Assembly: GCA_016875975.1 (NCBI GenBank)
Contig: VGOF01000066.1
Coordinates: 1-7,479, forward strand
DNA length: 7,479 bases
Direction: 5' to 3'
Source: Chloroflexota bacterium
GTDB lineage: Bacteria; Chloroflexota; Dehalococcoidia; GIF9; UBA5629
Part shown: piece by piece, positions 1-6,336 of the stretch
Numbering within the stretch: position 1 is the first letter of the stretch
How the letters are laid out: every line of letters begins with the position of its first letter
The notes under the pieces: model-generated
What the model was told of the DNA's origin: nothing
What the model saw: the letters and a program-made list of their open reading frames with translations, nothing else
The model's database searches: none
Position numbers and translations under genes: made by a program

Positions 1-1000
1 TGCTGGCCAATGCCCGTAAACCAGCCGTAGTGTAAAAGACCTCTTCAGTTCTAAAATTGGGGAAAGCTCTTCGAATCTCGGGGAGCAGATAGGCTACATC
101 ACTGGATTCCGAATACAGGATATCTAGGTCTCCAGAATAATCGGTATCGGTGGTTCCTATAAGGGAGTAACCTTGCCAGGGTATGACGAAGAAAAGGCGA
201 CCATCTGACTGAGCAAGACATACAGTGGCATTTTTGGAAAGTTGGGGAACAAGGAGATGTATACCCTTGGTTCGGCGTATTAGGCGCTTTGGATTATTGC
301 CGAACATACTACTGACGCGATCCGCCCAGTGGCCAGCGGCATTCAATACAATGCGCGCCTTAGCTTGATGTATCTCCCCTGAAATCATATCTTTGAGCTG
401 CACTCCGCACACGCCATTGCCACTTCTCAGCAATCCTACTACCTCGGCGTGGTTTAGCACTAAGGCACCATGTTGGGTAGCAGAGAGGACATTCTCAATG
501 CAAAGCCGTTCCACAAAGGGTGCTTGGCAATCATAGTAGAGATATGAGCCTGCTAAACCCTTTGACTCCAGTCCTGGCTCTCTATCTAAAGTCTCTCGAC
601 GTGATAGGCGATGGCAAGAAGGGAGCGATTTGTCGAAGGATATAATGTCATAGAGTAGCATACCCATGGGCAGGGCGAGGTGGTCCATTGGCCGGGCTAT
701 TGGGATGATGAAGGGTAGGGGGTGTACCAAGTGGGGGGCAATATATAGCAGGACCTCTCGTTCTCGCATGTCCTGGCGTACTAAACCGAGCTCCAGTTGC
801 CTGAGGTAGCGCATACCTCCGTGGATGAGGCGTGATGAGCGGGAAGTGGTGCCGTAGGCGAAATCCTCTTTTTCTAAAAGCAGCGTCTTGATACCGCGCA
901 TTGCAGCATCACGGGTAATACCAGTGCCAATAATACCTCCACCTACTATGATAAGGTCGTAACTTTCTTTTGCGAGGGCGCTGAAGTCTCTTTTTATCAT
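1..1000 (-). CDS. FAD-dependent glycerol-3-phosphate dehydrogenase, GlpA/GlpD family (C-terminus beyond window)
   Basis: Reading from an ATG at 998-1000 toward the left edge, about 333 codons stay open. The product oxidises sn-glycerol-3-phosphate to dihydroxyacetone phosphate, passing electrons from FAD to the respiratory quinone pool at the membrane. Visible motifs are an N-terminal Rossmann FAD motif (IIVGGGIIGTGITRDA, residues 17-32), the acidic Glu (LLLEKEDF) that ends the second beta strand, the family signature TTSRSSRLIHGGMRYL (51-66), and the later segment LIGTTDTDYSGDL. The last visible residues, TTAGLRALAS, fit the domain that precedes the C-terminal cap. Family members have about 500-560 residues, so about a third is missing through window truncation, not a lesion. 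It starts 13 nt after the glpK stop, with only a weak ribosome site, which suggests translational coupling. Whether it is GlpD-type or the GlpA subunit of GlpABC depends on the unseen C-terminus and the next genes. Confidence 0.93.
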   Translation of the reverse strand, partial: MIKRDFSALAKESYDLIIVGGGIIGTGITRDAAMRGIKTLLLEKEDFAYGTTSRSSRLIHGGMRYLRQLELGLVRQDMREREVLLYIAPHLVHPLPFIIPIARPMDHLALPMGMLLYDIISFDKSLPSCHRLSRRETLDREPGLESKGLAGSYLYYDCQAPFVERLCIENVLSATQHGALVLNHAEVVGLLRSGNGVCGVQLKDMISGEIHQAKARIVLNAAGHWADRVSSMFGNNPKRLIRRTKGIHLLVPQLSKNATVCLAQSDGRLFFVIPWQGYSLIGTTDTDYSGDLDILYSESSDVAYLLPEIRRAFPNFRTEEVFYTTAGLRALAS

Positions 1001-1013
1001 GATACAATTCGGC

Positions 1014-2516
1014 TCAGCTTTCAGCCCAACCTCGAGCTCGTTCCACGGCACGTTTCCACTTGCTATAGAGGTTTTCCCTCTGATCTGCGGGCATCTTGGG
1101 TTCGTAGATTTCGGCAGCACGCCATTGCTTGGCGATTTGCGTAGTGTTCTGCCATAAGCCAACTGCTAACCCTGCCAGGTAAGCGGCACCGAGTGCTGTG
1201 GTTTCAGCTATTGCGGCTCGCTGAATGGGCACGCCGAGGATGTCTGATTGAAGCTGCATCAATAGAGAATTGGCGGTGCCTCCGCCGTCTACACGCAGCA
1301 TCGGGATCTGCAGATTGGATTCGCTGCACATGGCCTCTACGACGTCTCGAACTTGGTAAGCGATAGCTTCTAGAGTGGCCCTGGCCAGATGTCCTCTAGT
1401 GGTGCCACGGGTGAGACCGACAAGAGTACCGCGGGCGTACATGTCCCAGTATGGTGCACCTAGACCAACAAATGCTGGTACGAAGTAGACGCCGCCGGTA
1501 TCCTGAACGGAGCGAGCAAGGGTTTCGCTTTCGGCAGCGTTGGATATGATAGCCAGGCCATCCCTTAGCCATTGGATGGCTGCTCCCGTGATAAAGATGC
1601 TTCCCTCCATGGCGTAACTGACTTTGTTGTCTAGTCCCCAGGCCACGGTCGTCAGTAGCCCTTTCTGCGATGTCACTGGCTTGCCGTCGGTGTTGAGCAA
1701 GATAAACGAGCCGGTGCCATAGGTATTCTTAGTCATGCCTGGTTCATAGCATGCTTGGCCGAACAGGGCTGATTGCTGGTCTCCGGCTATAGCAGCTACC
1801 GGGATGCACTGGTCTCCTAGAAGTCCAGGTGGTGTCTCACCATATATGCAGCTAGAAGGCATTGCCCGTGGTAGGACGGCCTGCGGAATATTGAGGATAG
1901 CCAGCAAATCCCTGTCCCATTCTAGAGTATGGATATTGAACAGCATGGTTCGCGAGGCGTTACTATAGTCGGTGATATGTGCTGTATGACCGGTTAGGTT
2001 CCAGGCAAGCCAACTATCTACTGTTCCAAAAAGCAAGTCGCCGTTTTCTGCTCGTTTTTGCCCTTGTGGTATGTGGTCAAGAATCCAGCGCAGTTTTGTG
2101 GCCGAGAAATAGGCGTCTATAACTAGCCCGCTTTTATCTCTCACCATCGGGCTGTATCCCTTTTGTTTCAACTCCTCGCACATGGACGCGGTGCGCCGAC
2201 ATTGCCAGACGATGGCGTTGCTAACGGGTTCTCCGGTGTGGCGTTCCCAAACTATGGTGGTCTCACGCTGATTGGTGATGCCTATGCTTCTGATTTGAGT
2301 GAGATTCAATCCAGCTTTTTGGATGGCTTCTTTGGCAACCGCCAGTGACTTGCTGCATATCTCCTTGGGGTCGTGCTCTACCCAGCCGGGTTGGGGATAA
2401 AGCTGGCGTGTTTCTTGGTAGGCGGTGGAGACTACTTGCCCTTCCTTGTTAAAGATGATAGCGGTGCTTCCTGTAGTCCCCTGGTCTATGGCCAGAATGT
2501 GGTTTCCGTCTACCAT
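1014..2516 (-). CDS. glpK: Glycerol kinase
   Basis: This cytoplasmic FGGY-family kinase phosphorylates glycerol with ATP to sn-glycerol-3-phosphate. The 500 residues match the usual length (about 500). The N-terminal phosphate-binding motif AIDQGTTGSTA is at 9-19. Residues equivalent to the glycerol-contacting set of E. coli GlpK are all present, shifted by one: Arg84-Glu85 (NQRETT), Trp104, Tyr136 (DAYFSATK), catalytic Asp246-Gln247 (AGDQQ) and Phe271 (GTGSF). The FGGY C-terminal signature covers GLTRGTTRGHLARATLEA (367-384), and the second nucleotide-binding region is VDGGGTANS (409-417). The ATG at 2514-2516 places the first motif at the usual distance; its Shine-Dalgarno is poor. It lies between the upstream esterase/lipase gene and the glycerol-3-phosphate dehydrogenase, consistent with a glycerol-use operon. 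The loop that carries the HPr-phosphorylated His in many Firmicute enzymes reads YGETPPGLLGDQ here, without His, so PTS control by that route is unlikely (inference). Confidence 0.97.
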   Translation of the reverse strand: MVDGNHILAIDQGTTGSTAIIFNKEGQVVSTAYQETRQLYPQPGWVEHDPKEICSKSLAVAKEAIQKAGLNLTQIRSIGITNQRETTIVWERHTGEPVSNAIVWQCRRTASMCEELKQKGYSPMVRDKSGLVIDAYFSATKLRWILDHIPQGQKRAENGDLLFGTVDSWLAWNLTGHTAHITDYSNASRTMLFNIHTLEWDRDLLAILNIPQAVLPRAMPSSCIYGETPPGLLGDQCIPVAAIAGDQQSALFGQACYEPGMTKNTYGTGSFILLNTDGKPVTSQKGLLTTVAWGLDNKVSYAMEGSIFITGAAIQWLRDGLAIISNAAESETLARSVQDTGGVYFVPAFVGLGAPYWDMYARGTLVGLTRGTTRGHLARATLEAIAYQVRDVVEAMCSESNLQIPMLRVDGGGTANSLLMQLQSDILGVPIQRAAIAETTALGAAYLAGLAVGLWQNTTQIAKQWRAAEIYEPKMPADQRENLYSKWKRAVERARGWAES

Positions 2517-2551
2517 ATTTAGTTCTCAGCGAGGAGCTAAAAATCGGGGTT

Positions 2552-2581
2552 AGGATAGCACATTAGACGCTGTCTAGACAA
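2552..2581 (-). promoter_or_regulatory. Candidate promoter for glpK with palindromic element over the -35
   Basis: On the minus strand the hexamers are TTGTCT (2576-2581) and TATCCT (2552-2557), 18 nt apart, with a TG one base before the -10 (an extended -10). Start of transcription would be about 30 nt before the glpK ATG. A perfect 10-bp palindrome, TGTCTAGACA (2571-2580), covers most of the -35. A further TAGAC at 2564-2568 forms an overlapping dyad with GTCTA at 2572-2576. This arrangement would suit a repressor such as a glycerol-3-phosphate-responsive regulator, but no regulator gene is in view, so the operator role is inference. The glp genes may also be read through from the hydrolase gene upstream. 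Confidence 0.4.
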
Positions 2582-2656
2582 CAGGCCTCGTATATGAGTG
2601 AAAGCGATGCTGTGAGGCAGCGCGTTTCTATTGAATTTTGGCGTGTGGGGGGCTTG

Positions 2657-3490
2657 CTAGAGGTGCTTATTGAGCCAGGCTTCTATATCAGCCATCACCT
2701 TTTTATGCTCTGGCTCGTTAAGAATCTCATGGTATAAGCCGTCGTACAGTTTCAATGTCTTATCTTTGGAGCTTACCTTTTCATATAGTATTTTACTACC
2801 TTCGGGGCTCGACAATTTGTCATCAGCACCATGCATGATCAGCATTGGAAGCTTCAACTTTGGCATCTGCTCGGGTAGTGTTTTCCACATCCGTACCAAC
2901 TCGGCTCCCATACGTGCCGGTATCTTGCCCCGGAATACCAGCGGGTCGTTCACATATGCATCAACAACTGCCTGGTCTTTGCTAAGGGCCGCAGCGTCCA
3001 GAATAGTGACGCCCATCCTAGGCATCAGGGCTGAGATGATGCCTGCCATAGCCAGGAGCACTGGTGAGACAGCCGCAGTTTGTGACAGGCTGGCACCGGA
3101 CAGGATACCGCCGTCAAAGTCTTTTTGATGTTCAATCATGTAGGCAGTAGCAATAGTTCCTCCTAGGCTATGGCCTACCAGGAAAATCTTGTCTGTTTTG
3201 TGTTCCTTGCGGACGATGCCAAAGAAGGTTTCGAGATCGGTGAGGTACTCGTCGAATTTTTCAATATAGGAACGGGTGCCTTCTGATTTTCCATGTCCTC
3301 GATGGTCCATGGCCCAGACGGCATAGCCTTTTGGAACGAAGTAGTTGACCAGATTTTTGTAGCGTCCGCCATGTTCGGCCAGACCGTGGGCCACCAGCAA
3401 AACTGCTTTGGGGTCGCCCTCGGGTTCCCAGTACTGGTAGTAGATGTCTAGCCCATTGTGTCCCTTGAATTTGCCTTCGGTGTGTTTCAT
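2657..3490 (-). CDS. Alpha/beta hydrolase, monoacylglycerol lipase-like (Hydrolase_4 / serine aminopeptidase S33 family)
   Basis: This probably hydrolyses carboxyl esters, plausibly monoacylglycerols to glycerol plus a fatty acid. The 277 residues are typical of monoacylglycerol lipases. Ordered motifs are the oxyanion-hole region VAHGLAEHGGRY (33-44), MDHRGHGKSEGTR (61-73), the nucleophile elbow VGHSLGG with Ser108, the acid in MHGADDKLSSPEGS with Asp224 as best candidate (Asp223 is adjacent), and GLYHEILNE with His254. A hydrophobic segment at about 140-165 fits the lid/cap. No signal peptide is visible, so it is probably cytoplasmic. The ATG at 3488-3490 is supported by a strong Shine-Dalgarno, AAGGGAGGG (3496-3504 on the opposite strand). 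It lies 140 nt upstream of glpK on the same strand, which supports a glyceride-to-glycerol supply role. The substrate is inferred; other esters, including lysophospholipids, remain possible. Confidence 0.85.
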   Translation of the reverse strand: MKHTEGKFKGHNGLDIYYQYWEPEGDPKAVLLVAHGLAEHGGRYKNLVNYFVPKGYAVWAMDHRGHGKSEGTRSYIEKFDEYLTDLETFFGIVRKEHKTDKIFLVGHSLGGTIATAYMIEHQKDFDGGILSGASLSQTAAVSPVLLAMAGIISALMPRMGVTILDAAALSKDQAVVDAYVNDPLVFRGKIPARMGAELVRMWKTLPEQMPKLKLPMLIMHGADDKLSSPEGSKILYEKVSSKDKTLKLYDGLYHEILNEPEHKKVMADIEAWLNKHL

Positions 3491-3558
3491 CGTCGCCCTC
3501 CCTTAGATTTTGTGTAAAGAAGCCTTGAATGAATTCCAGACGTACCAGTTATTGGCAA

Positions 3559-3587
3559 ATCTTAATGGCTATCAGCATACCTGTCAA
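3559..3587 (-). promoter_or_regulatory. Sigma-70-like promoter for the hydrolase (and possibly the glp genes)
   Basis: On the minus strand a perfect TTGACA (3582-3587) stands 17 nt from TAAGAT (3559-3564), which matches the -10 consensus at four of six positions. Transcription would start near 3552 and leave an untranslated leader of about 60 nt before the ATG. This is the best promoter match in the window. Confidence 0.6.
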
Positions 3588-3608
3588 TACCCTGTGGGTG
3601 TCCAGGTA
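3578..3608. repeat. Nested inverted repeat overlapping the hydrolase -35 box (candidate operator)
   Basis: The outer arms TACCTG (3578-3583) and CAGGTA (3603-3608) are perfect complements. Between them an inner dyad ACCC (3589-3592) / GGGT (3596-3599) surrounds TGT. The two dyads are nearly concentric. The -35 box of the minus-strand promoter (3582-3587) overlaps the left outer arm, so a protein bound here would be expected to affect that promoter. No T-run follows on either strand, which argues against a terminator. Confidence 0.4.
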
Positions 3609-3658
3609 GTGTGGATGAAGCTTTTTGCGCGGGTTTCTCGGATTGCAGCAATTGATAG

Positions 3659-3688
3659 TTGGTTGTTTTGAGTGACATGTGATATATT
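3659..3688 (+). promoter_or_regulatory. Candidate extended -10 promoter for the glycyl radical enzyme operon
   Basis: TATATT (3683-3688) matches the -10 consensus at five of six positions and is preceded by TGA, giving an extended -10. The -35 (TTGGTT, 3659-3664, 18-nt spacer) is weak, which is common for extended -10 promoters and may mean an activator is needed. Transcription would start near 3695, giving an unusually long leader of about 108 nt. Confidence 0.4.
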
Positions 3689-3696
3689 TTCTTTTA

Positions 3697-3774
3697 GCCA
3701 CCTCCTCAAATATGCTGTTAGCCCGGCCCTAACCGATATCAGCGATTTGGGGGTGGCGAAATCCTCGGGCAAAT
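3697..3774 (+). promoter_or_regulatory. Potentially structured mRNA leader before the glycyl radical enzyme
   Basis: Positions 3697-3711 can pair with 3745-3757 to give about 13 base pairs (one G-U) with a two-base bulge: GCCACC with GGTGGC at the base and AAAT with ATTT at the top. The loop contains a second stem, GTTAG (3717-3721) / CTAAC (3729-3733). Competing pairings exist: GATTT (3744-3748) with AAATC (3759-3763), ATTTG (3745-3749) with CAAAT (3770-3774), and loop GCCCG (3721-3725) with CGGGC (3766-3770) as a pseudoknot. It matches no riboswitch class that I recognise. Pairings were found by eye and no energies were computed. Confidence 0.3.
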
Positions 3775-3802
3775 TGATTGTTCGCTAAAGGGGGATGAGG
3801 CA

Positions 3803-6319
3803 ATGACTACAGCAACTCCTGAGAAACCGAAGTTTGCCATCAAGGAGCCCAAAAGTCTCTCACAGCGTATTAAATGGCTCCGCGACTATTACTTCCAAGG
3901 CCTTAACCGGAAGTGGAATAACGAATTTACATCTTGGACTACGGGAACCCCCTGGGACTTCCAGTTCCGGGAAGGACAGTACTACATTGTTCCTGAAACC
4001 TATGCATTCTTTTCAACCTTCACCGGCGCTTTCAAGCAGACGGCAAAGAAGGTGGAACTGCATTCTGATTTCTGGAAATGGAGTCTGCCGGAGCGCCACG
4101 CTTGGTTCGTCAGGGAAGTAATGGTGCGTTATTTGCCTCATGAGATTCTGCCAGGAGACCTTATTGCTGGAGGACGTTTCAACTTGCAGGCATCTACCTG
4201 TCTAAATAAACGAGAGGCGAAGCGATATCGGAAGTTGGTCTACGGCAGAAATGGTCTTCGGGTTGCTATCCTTTGGTTACATAATCATGGCTATGGCAAT
4301 GTAGGTGCTACCAGTGGTCATCTCATCCCTGATTATGCAAGGGTGATAGAGAAAGGCTGGAAGGGTATCCATGCAGATATAAAGAAGCGCTATGAGGGTC
4401 TTCCGGCCGGCGAGAAAAAAGGCAAGAAAGGGGCACAACTCAAAGCTATGATGACTGCTGCTACTATGGCCAGAAATGTGGCAGCGGAGTACAGCCGCGT
4501 GTGTGCTGAGCTTGCTGCTAAGGAAAACGATAAGGCCAGAAAGGGCGAGCTGCTTCAAATGGCTGATATGCTGGCGAAAGTGCCCTGGGAACCCGCCCAG
4601 ACATTCTGGGAGGGAGTACAGTCTCTTTGGTTGACTCATATGCTGGTGATGAGTGACGAAAGTTATCCAGGGCCGGGACTTTCCTTTGGTCGTATCGACC
4701 AATATCTCTATTCGTTATGGCAGAGGTCTATCAGCGGGGGTATGGATAGGGAGTTCGGCAAGGAAATAATGAAGTGCTTTTGGATTCATGCAAACACGGC
4801 CTATGATGCTATGATACGCACCGGCGGTAACCAAGGTATCACCTCTGGATTTGGCCAGGTGGTCACGCTTTCGGGTATGGGACCTGGTGGAAAGGATATG
4901 ACCAACGACCTTACTTATGCGATGCTCGAGGTAATTGACGAACTGTCTCCGATTCTGGAACCCAAGCCCAATGTTCGTTTGCATAGGAATACTCCTGATC
5001 GTCTGTATGACAAAGTACTCGACATGATTGCCTCAAGCCAGGGGGCGCCGTTTCTTTTGAACTTCGATGAACGCTCAATAGCTGGGATGATGCTGGAAGC
5101 CAAGAATGCAGCCGTGGTGAAATTGGTTAATGAAAACAATGTCTATGATTATGCCCCTGTGGGCTGTCTGGAAAATACAATGTGTGGTAATGACCGCTCG
5201 GGCACAGTTGACATAAACTTAAACCTGCTTAAAGCCGTTGAGCTAGCACTTAGTGGTGGGTACGATTTGCTCTTGTACACTGACCCCATGACAGGGAAAA
5301 TTGAACCCCGCAAACGATGGGGAACTGACACTGGGAACGCTGAGAACTTCAAGACGTGGGAGCAATTTTGGAATGCATATGTTGTCCAGACCAAGTACAT
5401 TATTAAGAGAATTGCTGAGCTTTATGAACGTACAGACGAAGTGCGTGCCAGGTTTCTGCCGACACCTTATCTCTCATGTCTTGTCAGGGGGTGTGCGGAA
5501 AAGGGCAAGGACGTCAACGAAGGTGGGGCTGAGCTTAACTTCGTTACGTTAGAAACGGTAACCTTCGCCACTACGGTTGATTCGCTTCTGGCTGTGAAAT
5601 ACCTCGTGTTCGACAATAATACTTGTACCATGGAGGAGCTAACCGATGCCTTAAGGGCTAATTGGGAAGGGCATGAAGTGTTACAAGCCAAAGCCCTTCA
5701 TAAGGCGCCCAAATATGGGAGAGATGATGATATCGCTGACGAAATGGGGAAGCGAGTAATGGATTTATGGACAGAGGAAACATGGAAATACAAGTCTAGT
5801 CCTACTGGCAAGCAATTTCGTCCTGGTATGTTGAGTTGGAATTACTGGATTTCTGATGGCTACATTCTGCCAGCGAGTCCTGACGGGAGGCCCAAGGGTA
5901 AATTCCTCTCCAATGCTATTTGCCCTTCGGATGGGGCGGACATCAATGGGCCCACCGCAAACGTTAACTCGGTTGGCAAGGTCATCGGCGGTAAAGACCC
6001 TCAGGGTAATGGTCATTATCTGGAGTATTACAACTTATTGCCCAATGGTGCCAGCCACACTATAACGTTTAATCCATCTCTCATCCGTGACCCTGAACAT
6101 AAGGACAAATTTAAGGCTTTTTTGCGTGGCTATACGGAAAATGGTGGCACCTGTCTGCAAGTCAATATGATAAATGCGGACATGCTAAGGGATGCTCAGA
6201 AGCATCCTGAGAGCTATCGGCACTTGTTGGTTCGTGTCACTGGCTATAATGCCTACTTTACGTCCATTGGCAGAGAGTTGCAAAATGAGATTATAGCCCG
6301 CGAAAGCCATCGACTCTAG
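3803..6319 (+). CDS. Glycyl radical enzyme (pyruvate formate-lyase superfamily), specificity unassigned
   Basis: This is an 838-residue cytoplasmic, oxygen-sensitive radical enzyme. The glycyl radical loop near the C-terminus is RVTGYNAYF, with Gly814 as the radical site, and ends in ELQNEIIAR. The thiyl loop is PVGCLENTMCGNDRSG, with Cys455 as the catalytic cysteine and Glu457 two residues later. Other superfamily landmarks are GHLIPDYARVIEKGWKGI (172-189), FGRIDQYLY (295-303), VRLHRNTP (391-398), ANWEG (619-623), APKYGRDDDIAD (635-646), SPDGRPKG (692-699), GPTANVNSVGK (716-726) and GGTCLQVNM (781-789). The length fits lyase, decarboxylase and X-succinate synthase members, and is longer than pyruvate formate-lyase proper (about 760). 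The ATG is supported by AAGGGGG 8 nt upstream. The activase follows 17 nt after the stop. The His-Ser pair that binds substrate in glycerol/diol dehydratases reads Pro291-Gly292 here, so a dehydratase role is doubtful. Family membership is near certain; the reaction is unknown. Confidence 0.96.
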   Translation: MTTATPEKPKFAIKEPKSLSQRIKWLRDYYFQGLNRKWNNEFTSWTTGTPWDFQFREGQYYIVPETYAFFSTFTGAFKQTAKKVELHSDFWKWSLPERHAWFVREVMVRYLPHEILPGDLIAGGRFNLQASTCLNKREAKRYRKLVYGRNGLRVAILWLHNHGYGNVGATSGHLIPDYARVIEKGWKGIHADIKKRYEGLPAGEKKGKKGAQLKAMMTAATMARNVAAEYSRVCAELAAKENDKARKGELLQMADMLAKVPWEPAQTFWEGVQSLWLTHMLVMSDESYPGPGLSFGRIDQYLYSLWQRSISGGMDREFGKEIMKCFWIHANTAYDAMIRTGGNQGITSGFGQVVTLSGMGPGGKDMTNDLTYAMLEVIDELSPILEPKPNVRLHRNTPDRLYDKVLDMIASSQGAPFLLNFDERSIAGMMLEAKNAAVVKLVNENNVYDYAPVGCLENTMCGNDRSGTVDINLNLLKAVELALSGGYDLLLYTDPMTGKIEPRKRWGTDTGNAENFKTWEQFWNAYVVQTKYIIKRIAELYERTDEVRARFLPTPYLSCLVRGCAEKGKDVNEGGAELNFVTLETVTFATTVDSLLAVKYLVFDNNTCTMEELTDALRANWEGHEVLQAKALHKAPKYGRDDDIADEMGKRVMDLWTEETWKYKSSPTGKQFRPGMLSWNYWISDGYILPASPDGRPKGKFLSNAICPSDGADINGPTANVNSVGKVIGGKDPQGNGHYLEYYNLLPNGASHTITFNPSLIRDPEHKDKFKAFLRGYTENGGTCLQVNMINADMLRDAQKHPESYRHLLVRVTGYNAYFTSIGRELQNEIIARESHRL

Positions 6320-6336
6320 CAGGGCTGTTTGGGGCC

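Larger units (their letters stand above)
3491..3802. other. Divergent intergenic region between the hydrolase and the glycyl radical enzyme gene
   Basis: No convincing gene lies in these 312 nt. It holds the hydrolase ribosome site and a promoter on the minus strand, a nested inverted repeat at 3578-3608, an extended -10 promoter on the plus strand, a potentially structured leader, and the ribosome site of the downstream enzyme (AAGGGGG, 3788-3794, 8 nt before the ATG). The only open frame of note (3584-3772, minus) begins at a TTG with no ribosome site and resembles nothing I recognise. Confidence 0.8.

Noticed and set aside
2604..2626. Hairpin GCTG-TGAGG-CAGC downstream of the hydrolase as a terminator
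   Set aside because: The stem is only four or five pairs and no T-run follows on the minus strand, so read-through into glpK is as likely.
2670..3128. 152-codon plus-strand open frame opposite the hydrolase
   Set aside because: The minus strand encodes an intact catalytic triad protein there, and the opposite frame has no family features.
3584..3772. 62-codon open frame on the minus strand in the divergent intergenic region
   Set aside because: It starts at a TTG with no ribosome site, has no recognisable motif, and overlaps the promoters and leader.
4277..4702. 141-codon antisense open frame within the glycyl radical enzyme gene
   Set aside because: It lies wholly opposite well-conserved enzyme sequence, has no domain or ribosome site that I can see, and looks like a coding shadow.
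3803..6319. Naming the enzyme a B12-independent glycerol dehydratase because of the nearby glycerol genes
   Set aside because: The Cys-x-Glu loop would allow it, but the expected His-Ser substrate pair is replaced by Pro291-Gly292, and no 1,3-propanediol dehydrogenase gene is in view.
3803..6319. Naming the enzyme pyruvate formate-lyase
   Set aside because: PFL has two adjacent catalytic cysteines and a PflA activase without ferredoxin clusters; here there is Cys-Leu-Glu and a cluster-bearing activase.
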